From: a virus
Length of the DNA stretch: 64,000 bases
IMG/VR virus record: IMGVR_UViG_3300030329_003954
Coordinates: 27,107 to 91,106 of that record
Strand: one strand, 5' to 3'
Shown: piece after piece, positions 25,412 through 34,797 of the stretch
Numbering within the stretch: the stretch's first letter is position 1
How the letters are laid out: each line of letters starts with the position of its first letter
Program-made: the position numbers and the translations under genes
The notes under the pieces: generated by a model
Database searches by the model: none
Told to the model about the DNA's origin: nothing
The model's input: the letters and a program-made list of their open reading frames with translations, nothing else

Positions 25412-27305
25412 ACAATTGGATAGTATAGGTCAAGAAATTTTCATGTCTCGTTACGCTTACCCAGGCGAAACGAAATATTCAGAGAGATGTAAGGCGATGG
25501 CGAAGCACATCGCATCTGTTGAAGGTGATGAAGAAATTGAAAAGTATGAGAAGAAGTTCTACGACGCCCTCAGCACTGGTGATCTTGTACCTGGGGGTCG
25601 TATTATTTATGGTGCTGGCCGTAGTCAGCAAAATCTTCTCAATTGTTACGCTATTGAGCCTGACGACAGTGTAGAATCTATCGGTAAGACCATTCAAGAT
25701 ATGTATCGCATCTCCTGTGGGGGTGGTGGCATTGGTTTTAACTTCTCTAAGATTCGCCCGAAGGGCGATGACATTGGTAACGTGAAGAACTCTGCTCCTG
25801 GCTCTGTGTCGGTGATGCAAATGATTAACGAGGTAGGAAATCATGTTAAAGCAGGTAAAAACAGACGAACAGCACTTATGGCAGAACTTAATGTGGATCA
25901 CCCTGATCTACTGGACTTTTTGCATATTAAGCTGGATCTTTCTCAGTTAACAAACTTCAACATCTCAGTTGCGATTACTGATAAGTTTATTGAAGCATGT
26001 GAAAATGATGACACTTGGCAGTTTAAGTTTGGCAACCGGGATTACAAGGTGTACTCGGCAAACAGAATCTCCAGTGATGGACACAGTGAGGTTATCAACA
26101 TTGTCGCACTGTCTGAAGAGGATGCTCTTGGTCGTGCGAAGCAACACCATCTTCGTGGCTGGGATGACCAATTTGAGGATGTTCAGGAAGTTCAATTCAA
26201 GGCTATTGACCTGTGGAATCGACTGTGGAAGAATGCTGTGAAGTCTGGTGAGCCGGGTATCTTTAACCTGTCGCTGACAAATCGTTACACCAACATGTCC
26301 TACTTCCTTCGCATGAATGCCACTAACCCTTGTGGTGAGATTCCATTAGACTCTTACGCCAATTGCTGCTTGGGTCATATCAATCTGTCCAACATGGTGA
26401 ACGAGGATTCTAGCGATTTGGATTGGAATCGGCTTGCTAGGACTATTCGCACTGGCATTCGATTCCTCGACAATACTCTAACTGCAAATCACTACCCTAT
26501 TGAAGAGTGTAAGATTGCAGGTGATCGCTCCCGCCGTATTGGTTTGGGCACGATGGGTTTGCACCACATGCTTATCAAACTTGGCATCAAGTATGGCACG
26601 GACAAATGCATTGAGTTTATTGATCGACTCTATACCACGATTCGTAACGAGTCTTACCTTGCGTCGGTTTACATCGCCCGTGAGCGTGGCTCTTTCCCCG
26701 AGTTCAATGCTCGCAAATACCTGAACGAAGAGTTCGCTAAGACGCTTCCGGCTCGTATCAGGATGCTTATTAAGGAGCATGGCATTCGTAATGCTGTCAT
26801 GCTTACTGCCGCTCCCACGGGTACTGTCGGTATGATTCACGGTGCGTCTACGGGTATTGAACCCATCTTTGCCCCGATGTATGATCGCCGCTACCGTGAG
26901 GGTAATACTTGGAAGTCTCAGATGGTTCTCGATCCTCTGTTCAAAAAAGATCTAGAATCTGGTGGCAATGGTCGTCACATTGTAGGATCCTATGATATTA
27001 CTCCTGAGCAACACATGGCTGTTCAGGCATGTATTCAAAAGTATGTGGACAATGCAATCAGTAAGACTATCAATCTCCCTGAAGATGCTGATTACGAAGT
27101 TGTTTCCAAAATGGCTTTGAAGTATGCTCCTTATCTTAAGGGCATGACTGTCTATCGTGCGGGTTCGAAGGGCATGGAGCCACTCAAAGCCCTGCCACTT
27201 ACTGACGAAAATATTGCCAAGGCTAAGGAACTTATTGCAAGCGATCAAGCTGAATCAGAAATGGCTGTGGAAGCCTGCAAGATTGGTGGGGAGTGTGGAG
27301 CCTAA
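25401..27305 (+). CDS. nrdJ: Class II (cobalamin-dependent) ribonucleotide reductase
   Basis: Reduces ribonucleotides to deoxyribonucleotides. It is 634 residues. The active-site loop is NATNPCGEIPLDSYANCCLGHINL (Cys and Glu of the N-x-C-x-E motif), with the phosphate-binding APTGTVGMIHGASTGIEP stretch further on. The C-terminal CKIGGECG is the redox cysteine tail. No radical-generating beta subunit lies nearby, consistent with class II use of adenosylcobalamin. Residues about 215-265 look like a small insertion in the barrel. It overlaps gp46 upstream and the zinc-ribbon gene downstream. Confidence 0.88.
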   Translation: MAIKQLDSIGQEIFMSRYAYPGETKYSERCKAMAKHIASVEGDEEIEKYEKKFYDALSTGDLVPGGRIIYGAGRSQQNLLNCYAIEPDDSVESIGKTIQDMYRISCGGGGIGFNFSKIRPKGDDIGNVKNSAPGSVSVMQMINEVGNHVKAGKNRRTALMAELNVDHPDLLDFLHIKLDLSQLTNFNISVAITDKFIEACENDDTWQFKFGNRDYKVYSANRISSDGHSEVINIVALSEEDALGRAKQHHLRGWDDQFEDVQEVQFKAIDLWNRLWKNAVKSGEPGIFNLSLTNRYTNMSYFLRMNATNPCGEIPLDSYANCCLGHINLSNMVNEDSSDLDWNRLARTIRTGIRFLDNTLTANHYPIEECKIAGDRSRRIGLGTMGLHHMLIKLGIKYGTDKCIEFIDRLYTTIRNESYLASVYIARERGSFPEFNARKYLNEEFAKTLPARIRMLIKEHGIRNAVMLTAAPTGTVGMIHGASTGIEPIFAPMYDRRYREGNTWKSQMVLDPLFKKDLESGGNGRHIVGSYDITPEQHMAVQACIQKYVDNAISKTINLPEDADYEVVSKMALKYAPYLKGMTVYRAGSKGMEPLKALPLTDENIAKAKELIASDQAESEMAVEACKIGGECGA

Positions 27306-27862
27306 TGCCTTACTATAACTATTACTGCGTGGAGTGTGACAAAGAAGAAATGCGTCACATTCCTTTGGTGGATGACGTATTCACTGAACAAGTTTTAGTT
27401 AGTAGCCTCAGTCAGGAAGAGATTGATGCTCTCCCTGACTGGGACGATCCTAGGGATTATGAAGTTTATAAGGAAGTTAAGTATGGAGATATGCCACCTG
27501 ATGTGGTAGACTGTCTCTGTGGAGGCAAAGGCGAGCGTCTGGTTGACGGAGCACCAATGATTAAGCATGGTAGAAACTCTTACCAAGCAATGAAGGAACG
27601 TCAACGCTACCACACTGAAGGTATGGATAAAGTGCAAGCAGAAAAGTTCTATAAAGAATCTTGCGAAGCAACAAAAGAAAGAATTAAAACAGGCGATCAG
27701 CACTACAAGAGGGTGGTTCCTAATTGGAAAGTCCTTGAGAAGGAAGGAGTCGTCAAAAGAACTAGCTCTGATCAAGCCACAAAGAACAGAGAAATTTTAA
27801 AGCAAGCAAACATTCAAGCAACAAAAGACGGTACCATCGGAAAAGCAGCTAGGAAAAAGTAG
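27305..27862 (+). CDS. FmdB-type zinc-ribbon protein
   Basis: A 185-residue protein starting MPYYNYYCVEC, the start pattern of FmdB-type zinc ribbons. The second Cys pair is CLCGG near residue 75. The C-terminal half is helical and Lys/Glu/Gln-rich. The start is the ATG of a TAATG overlap with nrdJ. Function unknown; zinc binding follows from the Cys pattern. Confidence 0.65.
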   Translation: MPYYNYYCVECDKEEMRHIPLVDDVFTEQVLVSSLSQEEIDALPDWDDPRDYEVYKEVKYGDMPPDVVDCLCGGKGERLVDGAPMIKHGRNSYQAMKERQRYHTEGMDKVQAEKFYKESCEATKERIKTGDQHYKRVVPNWKVLEKEGVVKRTSSDQATKNREILKQANIQATKDGTIGKAARKK

Positions 27863-27872
27863 ACCCTGACCC

Positions 27873-27878
27873 TATCAT
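27873..27878 (+). promoter_or_regulatory. -10 box TATCAT at leaderless helicase start
   Basis: TATCAT ends 5 nt before the helicase ATG. It is the same box and spacing as before the polymerase gene at 16902. No convincing -35 is seen. Confidence 0.45.
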
Positions 27879-27883
27879 AAACT

Positions 27884-29194
27884 ATGCCCTACCATATTAG
27901 CGACAACACCAAGCGTGGTTGTCTGTACCTTCTCAAGAAGGACATTGAGTTCTTCTCTGAGATCGTTCCACTTCTAAAGGCTGATTACTTCGACTTTCCT
28001 GCTTACAAGAATGTTTTCTTGGGGGTAAGGAATTACTACGATAAGTATCGAAAGCTGCCCTCTGACTCAGTTCTGCCAGACTACATTAATGCTAGCGTCT
28101 CTGGTGCGGCTGACACTGGTATTGATTACGAGAATACCATTGCAGAGATCAACACTATCGACAAGTCTTGCCTTGGTGACCGTGAATTCCTTCTCGACAC
28201 CGTAGAAGAGTTCGCTCGCCAAAAGGCAATGGACGGTGCGGTTCGTAAAGCGATGGTCATCCTAAACGAAGAGGGTGAAATCGCAGAGGTTGAGGAGCTT
28301 GTAAAGAACGCGCTACTCGTAAATCGCAACGTAGACGTTGGCCAGGACTACTTTGAAGAAGTTAACGCTCGCCTATACAGATCTTACCAGGATAACAACC
28401 AGCGAAAAATTTCTACAGTCTTCGCTACCCATGATAGGCACCTTGAAGGTGGTTTAGCAGCTAAAGAGCTTGCCATTGTGGTCGCACCTCCAGGTGTTGG
28501 TAAGTCACTATACCTTGTGAACCAGGGTGCTCATGCCATCTATGAGGGTAAGAATGTCTTGTATCTCTCATTGGAGATGAGCCAAGATAAGATCGCAGGA
28601 CGATTCGACTCTGTGCTCACAGAGATTCGTAATGCTGATCTCAAGAAGCCTCATGCTCAGTTGAAACTTAAGGATCGCCTTAAAGAAGTTCAGAAGAAAA
28701 CCAACGGCAGGCTGATTATTAAAGAATTCCCAACGGGTGCATCTAATGTAAATCAGTTGCGAGCCCTGCTGGTACAGTTGCGACTTCACAAGGACTTCGT
28801 ACCTGATCTGATTATTGTAGACTACCTGGAGCTTCTACGTCCAAACCGTATTATTGATTCTGAGTATCAAGCTCAACAGAGAATCGCAGAGGAGCTTCGA
28901 GGGCTTGCGGTCGAGCATAATTGCCTTGTCTGGACAGCCTCTCAAACCAACCGTCAGGCACGCCGTGTCAACATTATCACAGACGCAGAGCTTGGCGACT
29001 CCTATGGAAAAATCCGCCCTGCTGACTGGGTCATCTCTTTGAATCAGACTCAAGAGGAGTATGATGAGGGTCAAATGCGGGTCTTCGTTATTAAGGCTCG
29101 TGACTCGAAACAGCACTATCTAATTAATATTGGGATCGACTACACGACCCTTCAGATGAGAGAACCATCACATGAAGAACAGCAAGCCGAGTGA
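27884..29194 (+). CDS. 41: Replicative DNA helicase, DnaB family (gp41-like)
   Basis: Hexameric 5'-3' helicase of the replisome. It is 436 residues. The N-terminal ~160 residues form the helical DnaB-type domain. Walker A is APPGVGKS at 201-208, followed by VLYLSLEMSQDKIAGRF (H1a/H2 region). DLIIVDYLELLRP is Walker B, and SQTNRQARR is the DNA-binding loop. Start by TATCAT spacing; its 3' end overlaps the next gene. No separate primase is recognised in the window. Confidence 0.92.
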   Translation: MPYHISDNTKRGCLYLLKKDIEFFSEIVPLLKADYFDFPAYKNVFLGVRNYYDKYRKLPSDSVLPDYINASVSGAADTGIDYENTIAEINTIDKSCLGDREFLLDTVEEFARQKAMDGAVRKAMVILNEEGEIAEVEELVKNALLVNRNVDVGQDYFEEVNARLYRSYQDNNQRKISTVFATHDRHLEGGLAAKELAIVVAPPGVGKSLYLVNQGAHAIYEGKNVLYLSLEMSQDKIAGRFDSVLTEIRNADLKKPHAQLKLKDRLKEVQKKTNGRLIIKEFPTGASNVNQLRALLVQLRLHKDFVPDLIIVDYLELLRPNRIIDSEYQAQQRIAEELRGLAVEHNCLVWTASQTNRQARRVNIITDAELGDSYGKIRPADWVISLNQTQEEYDEGQMRVFVIKARDSKQHYLINIGIDYTTLQMREPSHEEQQAE

Positions 29195-29573
29195 TTTCCC
29201 TTTTATAAAAGACAAAAAACATATCTACAATAAATTTGTAGATAAAGAAATCGGTGAGATAGAACTGGGGTGGGCCACGTTCACCTTTGAGCTTCACTCA
29301 GACTTGCATCAGGACGATCAGAAAGTTGACGGCGTATGCTGTTGGGATGAGCGTGCAATAAAATTAGAGATGAATCTCTCTGATTTCGATGCTCGTGAGA
29401 CTATAATTCATGAAATCTACCACTGTATGCTAGAAGGTGTAGGATTAGACGAGAAAAACTTTGACCAGCAGAGGATGTTTATGTCTAATGAGCAGCTTGT
29501 GGTAGCCCTCACTAAACAGACCATGTTAATTCAAAAGTTTAACCCCAAATTATTCGCAACAATTTATGCTTGA
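29172..29573 (+). CDS. Mini HExxH metalloprotease-like protein
   Basis: A 133-residue protein with TIIHEIYHCML near residue 80, an HExxH zinc site like that of ImmA/IrrE or SprT-type proteins, and a conserved C-terminus (MSNEQLVVAL ... KFNPKLFATI). A paralogue sits at 51932-52285 on the minus strand. It overlaps the helicase 3' end by 23 nt. Protease activity is predicted from the motif only; substrate unknown. Confidence 0.62.
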   Translation: MKNSKPSDFPFIKDKKHIYNKFVDKEIGEIELGWATFTFELHSDLHQDDQKVDGVCCWDERAIKLEMNLSDFDARETIIHEIYHCMLEGVGLDEKNFDQQRMFMSNEQLVVALTKQTMLIQKFNPKLFATIYA

Positions 29574-29988
29574 TCCAGAAAACATTACGCAGGAATCCTA
29601 CGAAACCGCTATTAGGGACGTAGGGCAAGTGGCCCGTGATCCAAACGAGGTCGCCAACCAGCTTCGTGAAATCTCAGCACTCTACGGCTATTATTATGGT
29701 GTCATGATTAAGGTCAAAAGACTCCTAGACAACGCTGAGGATGCTTTGGAGAACTATAAGGCATCTGCTCGTACCGCCAAAAGAAGCGAAGGCGTTAAGC
29801 TGACTGCTGTCGCCGCTGAAGATTACGTTCAGTCGCTTGAGGTGACTGGAGAATTAAACAACGAATTTCGTCGTCTCAAGGAAAGCTACGGCTATGCTAA
29901 GGGTATCTGTAGCACCTTGGAGATGAAGAAAGATATGCTTGTCCAGCTTTCCGCTAACAGTCGGCAGGAATCCAAGCTTTACCAGTAA
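29566..29988 (+). CDS. Helical protein upstream of SSB, possible recombination mediator
   Basis: A 140-residue, almost fully helical protein. The core YGYYYGVMIKVKRLLDNAEDALENYKASAR and the C-terminal YAKGICSTLEMKKDMLVQLSANSRQE resemble proteins found next to SSB genes in other T4-like phages. Size and position match T4 UvsY (137 residues), which loads UvsX on gp32-coated DNA, but I see no clear sequence match. The mediator role is inference. Confidence 0.55.
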   Translation: MLDPENITQESYETAIRDVGQVARDPNEVANQLREISALYGYYYGVMIKVKRLLDNAEDALENYKASARTAKRSEGVKLTAVAAEDYVQSLEVTGELNNEFRRLKESYGYAKGICSTLEMKKDMLVQLSANSRQESKLYQ

Positions 29989-30034
29989 CTTGTTAGAACT
30001 CGATTGCAAACCAACAGCCTAAAGGAGAAATAAA

Positions 30035-30859
30035 ATGGCAAAAACACTAGCAGAACTTCGCGAGATGCACAAGAAGATTATGAACGACGACAAGCCACAA
30101 GGTGGTGGCGGTGGTCAGGGCGTATCTAACTGGGCTACGTTCCAGGAAGGCGATAACTTCGTCCGGTTCCTTCCCGGTAAGGATGACCCGTTGGAATTCT
30201 TTGTGGAAGGCGCTGTCCACAAATATCAAAACAGCGAGGGTCAATGGCGGAACTTTAAGTGTCGTAAGACTCAGGGTGAAAAGTGCCCTGTGTGCGACTT
30301 CTACTTTGACCTGTGGCGTCGTCACAAGGAACTGAACCTGGGTAAGGATGCGACTGGCAAGAACGTCAAGTCGAAGTTTGGTGACCTTGCAACTCAACTC
30401 AAGGCAAAGCCGAGATTTTACTCGATCGGTGTAGTGCGTGCTCTTGAGGAGGCTGATGAGGATCCAGTCAAGTACATCGCCATGAGCAAGCAATTGTTTG
30501 ATCGTGTGATGTCGGCCATGATTAACGAGGACTTCCAAGATGAGGATGATCCTGATAACAGCACGATCATTGATTTGGAGCGTGGTAACGACTTCAACAT
30601 CCGCATCACCAAGCAAGGTCAATGGCCTAGCTTCATCGAGTCTAATGCTAAGTACAAGAAGACTCGCGCTGGAACACCCGCTCAGGTTGCTGAGTGGATG
30701 GATAATGAATTGAACCTCCAATCTCTTGTTGAGATTGGTAGCTATGAGGAGGGCAGGGAACTTGTAATGAACCTTGAAGCCTCTCTCAACCCCGTTAAGA
30801 CCGAGACCACCTCGGACGCTCCACCTTGGAGTGATGACAAGGGAGATTTGCAAGTATGA
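30035..30859 (+). CDS. 32: Single-stranded DNA-binding protein (gp32-like)
   Basis: Coats ssDNA in replication and recombination. It is 274 residues with a strong AAAGGAG site. A basic N-terminus and glycine linker lead to the OB-fold, starting VSNWATFQEGDNFVRFLPG. CRKTQGEKCPVC (about 75-86) supplies gp32-type zinc ligands. The C-terminal ~25 residues are acidic with a PPW segment, as expected for partner docking. GC-ending codons suggest high expression. Confidence 0.92.
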   Translation: MAKTLAELREMHKKIMNDDKPQGGGGGQGVSNWATFQEGDNFVRFLPGKDDPLEFFVEGAVHKYQNSEGQWRNFKCRKTQGEKCPVCDFYFDLWRRHKELNLGKDATGKNVKSKFGDLATQLKAKPRFYSIGVVRALEEADEDPVKYIAMSKQLFDRVMSAMINEDFQDEDDPDNSTIIDLERGNDFNIRITKQGQWPSFIESNAKYKKTRAGTPAQVAEWMDNELNLQSLVEIGSYEEGRELVMNLEASLNPVKTETTSDAPPWSDDKGDLQV

Positions 30860-31413
30860 TGAATAAGAAATTTTGGTTGACAGGCTTTTTCGTTACAGTA
30901 TTTGGCCTTCTGTGTACTGGTTGTGCGTTAGCGGAGAGTCTCTTCTCTGATAAAGTGGTTACCACCATTGGAAACGTGCGTCCCGAAGCTCGCGCTGAAG
31001 CCGTTCCGGCTGATTTAGGTATGCTTCCTCCAGAGGTTGCAGGCAAGATGGCAGCTAAAGGTGAGACTTTAGTTCTCGTAGACAAGGCCCACGTTTTGGA
31101 CCCCACAGGGGATGTCGTGGATGTGATGGATCCTGGTTCGGAGGCTTTGGACTCTGCAATCAGCATGGCTCTTGGGGGTCTGAATACAGTCTTCCCGGGT
31201 GTTGCTGCTCTTGAGGGTCTTGGCCTTCTCTTCTCAAAGAGAAAGCGTAAACACTACGGTGCTGCTGTTAAGGCTGCTGTTCCTGGCAATGGCAAGATGG
31301 AGTTGAAAGATGCCGTGATGTCGCTTGGTAAGGCTATTGGTGCGGCTCACAGTTCGGATGGTTCGAAGAAGGTCTTCGAAGAAGAAGATAAGAAACCTAC
31401 GGCTTCAGCATAA
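30856..31413 (+). CDS. Predicted lipoprotein
   Basis: A 185-residue protein overlapping the SSB stop (ATGA). The N-terminus is Lys followed by a hydrophobic stretch ending LLCTGCA, a plausible lipobox with Cys near residue 23. The mature part is Ala/Val/Gly-rich, with a second hydrophobic stretch (about 92-118) and a basic KRKRK turn. Envelope anchoring is predicted. A role in superinfection exclusion or lysis is possible but not shown. A strong terminator follows. Confidence 0.6.
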   Translation: MMNKKFWLTGFFVTVFGLLCTGCALAESLFSDKVVTTIGNVRPEARAEAVPADLGMLPPEVAGKMAAKGETLVLVDKAHVLDPTGDVVDVMDPGSEALDSAISMALGGLNTVFPGVAALEGLGLLFSKRKRKHYGAAVKAAVPGNGKMELKDAVMSLGKAIGAAHSSDGSKKVFEEEDKKPTASA

Positions 31414-31438
31414 AAAAACAAAGGGCGAACCAATGTTT

Positions 31439-31473
31439 CTAACCCAGGTCCTTGGATCTGGGTTAGTTTTTTT
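31439..31473 (+). terminator. Intrinsic terminator after SSB operon
   Basis: CTAACCCAGGTCC and GGATCTGGGTTAG (31439-31466) form a 13-bp stem with one G-T pair and a TT loop, followed by seven T residues. It is the strongest terminator in the window and separates replication from glycan genes. Confidence 0.92.
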
Positions 31474-31486
31474 ATACTCATAGGAC

Positions 31487-31492
31487 TATTAT
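31487..31492 (+). promoter_or_regulatory. -10 box TATTAT starting the glycan cassette
   Basis: TATTAT ends 6 nt before the first glycosyltransferase ATG and lies just after the terminator. The first cassette message would be leaderless. Confidence 0.5.
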
Positions 31493-31498
31493 GTCCCT

Positions 31499-32662
31499 AT
31501 GCGTAAACTGAAGATACTAGTTGTATTCGCAAACCACGGAGGGTGTAGTTACTATAGGCAATTAAGTCCCATAGGAATGATGTCTCAGGAATTAAGTGAT
31601 AAGGTTGAAGTTAGATTCAACGACAACCCTTTAGAGGTGGACCCTGAAAAGAACTACGCTCCTCCAGCAGAGAAGCTCAATGACATGAATTGGGCTGACA
31701 TTGTCTTTGTCGCAAACATTCTAAAGTATGGAGGCCCCTATACCGCTCGTGTTGTTGGGATCGCTAAAGAATTAAAGAAGTTTGTTCACTTTGACACAGA
31801 TGACTTGCTGACCGATCTTTATGAAGAGCATCACTTATTTGAAACCTACAGAGACAACAAGCTTGGTGAAGTTACAAAGTATTGCTATTACAACGCTGAC
31901 CTAGTGACTGTTACGTCTGCTAAGTTTGCTAATAGAATTAGACCTTTCATAGGTAGATGTTTAGCTGTAGTTAAGAACAACCTAGATTACCAGCTACCTG
32001 CGTGGAACCACCCAAAAACCAAAGCGAAGTTTACAAGAATTGGTTACGCGGCAGGTATTCACCACCGGGGTGATGTTAAGGTCTTCAACGCCATCCCTCA
32101 CCTTGTCAATCAAAAGGTTGGCAAGGAAAATGTGCAATGGAATTTCTATGGCCACCCACCCCCAGACCCCAAGAAGCCTAAGGATAGTTGGGAGGCTAAG
32201 GTCTGGCCTGAGTACCTCTCACAGCTTCTGAGGGGCTTCAAGGGGCACAAAAACTATAACATCCACTACGCGCTACCTCCTGATGCTTACGGACGTTATT
32301 ACGCGGATATGGACGTTGCGATAGCACCCTTGCAGATGAACAACTTTAACGATTCTAAATCAGATATTAAGGTGGCTGAATGCTCTCGGTACAAGATTCC
32401 GCTGGTTGCCAGTAACGTTGGCTGCTATGAAGATACAATTATTAACGGTGAGACAGGCTATTTGATTGATCCTGATGCTCCTAAGAGTGAATGGATAAGG
32501 ATACTTACTAAACTTTGCAAGGATAAAAAGCATCGTATTGAATTGGGTAGAAACTTACATGAACGAACAAAGGATTTGTTTGATGGGCGAAAGTCGTGCC
32601 AGGGGAGGTATGACTTGTACATGCAAGCAATGCAGCAAGTGGGGTATAAATTAAATGATTAA
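31499..32662 (+). CDS. Glycosyltransferase, GT4-like
   Basis: A 387-residue GT-B-fold enzyme. The N-terminal domain starts KILVVFANHGGCSYYRQ. The C-terminal domain carries RIGYAAGIHHRGD, the helix MDVAIAPLQMNNFNDSKSDIKVAECSRYKIPLVAS, and GETGYLIDPD, the usual nucleotide-sugar-binding region of retaining GT4 enzymes. Donor and acceptor are unknown. It opens the ~13-kb cassette and overlaps the next gene. Confidence 0.78.
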   Translation: MRKLKILVVFANHGGCSYYRQLSPIGMMSQELSDKVEVRFNDNPLEVDPEKNYAPPAEKLNDMNWADIVFVANILKYGGPYTARVVGIAKELKKFVHFDTDDLLTDLYEEHHLFETYRDNKLGEVTKYCYYNADLVTVTSAKFANRIRPFIGRCLAVVKNNLDYQLPAWNHPKTKAKFTRIGYAAGIHHRGDVKVFNAIPHLVNQKVGKENVQWNFYGHPPPDPKKPKDSWEAKVWPEYLSQLLRGFKGHKNYNIHYALPPDAYGRYYADMDVAIAPLQMNNFNDSKSDIKVAECSRYKIPLVASNVGCYEDTIINGETGYLIDPDAPKSEWIRILTKLCKDKKHRIELGRNLHERTKDLFDGRKSCQGRYDLYMQAMQQVGYKLND

Positions 32663-33422
32663 ATTTGTTAGTGGTTGGGGTGGTCCTGGCGGTTCCACCA
32701 TCGCTTTTAATAGTCTTGTAAACGCTCTTAATGCGAAGGGTATCAAGTCTTGTTTTTACACTCCGCATAAGTGGGAGGGTATAACCTGTGAATGGAAGCA
32801 TCATGATGAGGTGTCTCCTTTAAAAGAAGATGTGTTTGTATACCACTACATGCGTGTGACTGACAAGTTGCCTGTTAAGAAACAGATACTATCTTGCCAT
32901 GAGACAGAGATCTTCCCGATCAAAGAGATGAATGACTTGGTGTTTGATGACGTTCACTTTGTCTCTAACTTTCAAAGAGATTGGCACGGTATCGATGGGC
33001 ATGTTATCCCGAACATTGTTCAAAAATACACGCCCAAAGATAATAAATTTAAAGTGGCTGGTATTATTGGTAGCGTAGATGAGAACAAAAGAACTCACGA
33101 ATCTATCGAGAGAGCCCTAAAGCATGGGCACGACGATGTTAGAATTTATGGAGCGGTTACCTCTCCTGAATATTTTAACGATAAGGTGTTGCCTTTGCTT
33201 GGTAACAAAGTCTCCTACAGAGGCGTCTCCACGGACATGCAGTCAGTGTATGATGTATTAACTGATGTCTTCCACTCTCCAAAGCTTGAGACCTTTAACT
33301 TAATCAAGCCTGAGTGTAAGAGTGCAGGAGTGAAATACCACGGCAACGAGGGTAATGACACCCAGGCTGAGTACTGGGAAGACGATAAGGTTCTTGAAGC
33401 ATGGATCGACTTATTGAACTAA
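32655..33422 (+). CDS. Glycosyltransferase-like protein (GT-B type)
   Basis: A 255-residue protein beginning MIKFVSGWGGPGGSTIAFNSLVNAL, as in GT4 enzymes. The C-terminal half has a PNIVQKY turn, then GIIGSVDENKRTHESIERAL and a TDVFHSPKLETFNLIKPECKSAG segment that resembles the donor-site Glu region. It is short for GT4, so the second domain may be trimmed. Overlaps on both sides indicate tight coupling. Confidence 0.6.
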   Translation: MIKFVSGWGGPGGSTIAFNSLVNALNAKGIKSCFYTPHKWEGITCEWKHHDEVSPLKEDVFVYHYMRVTDKLPVKKQILSCHETEIFPIKEMNDLVFDDVHFVSNFQRDWHGIDGHVIPNIVQKYTPKDNKFKVAGIIGSVDENKRTHESIERALKHGHDDVRIYGAVTSPEYFNDKVLPLLGNKVSYRGVSTDMQSVYDVLTDVFHSPKLETFNLIKPECKSAGVKYHGNEGNDTQAEYWEDDKVLEAWIDLLN

Positions 33423-34015
33423 CTAAAACTAAGAACTACGTCATCAATGTAGACTCATCAAAGGAGTCCATGGCAGAGTGTAAAAATGTCTTGGACCAGC
33501 TTGGTGTGCCTTTTGAGAGATCATCTGCTAACACTACGTCTTCACCATCAAATCCCTACGGTAATCACTTTGTGGGTTGTGGCTTGTCTCACTTGCATCT
33601 TCTGAAAAACATGAAGCCGGGGACTGTAGTGTTTGAGGATGATATTGTGCCAACAGACGCTTTCAAGTTAAAGTTTTCAGTGCCTGAATATACTGACGCT
33701 GTCTATTTAGGGGTGTCTAATCATGGCACAATTAGGAATAATAATTTTGGATATCCTGGTATCGTGATGGCTACTCAAGAGACACCAGAATTTAAAAGAG
33801 TGTATAACATGTGCGGAACTCATGCCATGTTGTTCTTGAGTCAGAGATACATCGACGCTGCTGCTGAAGTTATTGAATCTTATCTTAATGACTTCATTCC
33901 TTGCGATGTGGCGTTAGCTTCCATACACAAGGACTTCAAGGTTCTAACGCCAAATAGCCCTTACTTCTACCAAAAAGATCAACCAGATCTTACTAACTTC
34001 ACATTGAAAGTATGA
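33401..34015 (+). CDS. Glycosyltransferase, GT25-like
   Basis: A 204-residue protein with the pattern of LPS glycosyltransferase family 25: YVINVDSSKE at the start, GCGLSHLHLLKNM near residue 62, and VFEDDIVP near 78 (the acidic pair for metal and donor binding). GTHAMLFLSQRYIDAA follows. A sugar transfer on an LPS- or glycan-like acceptor is expected; specificity cannot be read. Confidence 0.68.
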   Translation: MDRLIELTKTKNYVINVDSSKESMAECKNVLDQLGVPFERSSANTTSSPSNPYGNHFVGCGLSHLHLLKNMKPGTVVFEDDIVPTDAFKLKFSVPEYTDAVYLGVSNHGTIRNNNFGYPGIVMATQETPEFKRVYNMCGTHAMLFLSQRYIDAAAEVIESYLNDFIPCDVALASIHKDFKVLTPNSPYFYQKDQPDLTNFTLKV

Positions 34016-34797
34016 GTAATATAATCACTTCAGATGTTATTGGGCCATCACCTGGATGTGCAGGTATTGGCAATCAGCTATTTCAAATAGCCTCAGTTCT
34101 AAGTTACTCAAAAGACAATGGACACAAGGCAATCTTCCCAATCATAAAGAGTCCAAACCATGGGGGCTACTTCAATAACTTCTTAAGGAGATTATGCACC
34201 GACGAGTCCGAGGGTCATGCCTTCGTATTCACCGAGTCTTCATTTGAGTTCGAACCTATTCCAGTGGTTAATAACTCAGTTTTTATTAAGAATAGTTACC
34301 TTCAAAGTCATCGCTACTTTCAACACAATAGAGACCACATTCTAAAAATGTTTGAGATGACCGATGAGGATTTAAACTATCTGAAGAGCAAGTATAAGGT
34401 AGATGAGTTTACGACTGGAATGCACATCCGCAGAGGAGATTACCTAGAGCTTCCTTATTCAAACTATCATGCTGATCTGACGAGCACAGACTACTATGAG
34501 AGAGCCTTAGACTTGCTCAAGCCATCCAACCTACTCATCTTCACTAACGATAAGGAGTGGGCAAGAGAGAGGTACCCAGGCCATGTAATAGCTGATGAGG
34601 ATAAGGATTATATGGAGATTTACCTCATGTCCTTGTGTCAGAACAATATAATTGCTAACTCTAGCTTCTCTTGGTGGGGAGCTTGGTTAAACAATAATCA
34701 AGGTAGGAAGATTGTTGCTCCCACCAAATGGTTCGGGCCTTTAAACGCTCATTTATCAACAAAGGATATGCATCCGAAGGATTGGATTTTAATATGA
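34012..34797 (+). CDS. Alpha-1,2-fucosyltransferase-like (GT11)
   Basis: A 261-residue enzyme with all GT11 hallmarks: GIGNQLFQIASVL near residue 20, GMHIRRGDYLELP near 136 (GDP-fucose-binding Arg pair), and IIANSSFSWWGAWLNNN near 213. In animals and bacteria this family adds fucose to galactose, making H-type ends. The GDP-mannose dehydratase at 43442 would supply the GDP-fucose intermediate. ATGA overlaps on both sides. Confidence 0.9.
   Translation: MSNIITSDVIGPSPGCAGIGNQLFQIASVLSYSKDNGHKAIFPIIKSPNHGGYFNNFLRRLCTDESEGHAFVFTESSFEFEPIPVVNNSVFIKNSYLQSHRYFQHNRDHILKMFEMTDEDLNYLKSKYKVDEFTTGMHIRRGDYLELPYSNYHADLTSTDYYERALDLLKPSNLLIFTNDKEWARERYPGHVIADEDKDYMEIYLMSLCQNNIIANSSFSWWGAWLNNNQGRKIVAPTKWFGPLNAHLSTKDMHPKDWILI

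Noticed and set aside
25401-27305. Intein or class I reductase
   Set aside because: The extra ~50 residues near 215-265 lack intein end motifs, and no beta-subunit gene is nearby; the Cys tail and motif order fit class II.
30047-30853. 268-residue minus-strand ORF opposite SSB
   Set aside because: Shadow created by biased codons of the highly expressed SSB gene; the plus frame has clear family motifs.
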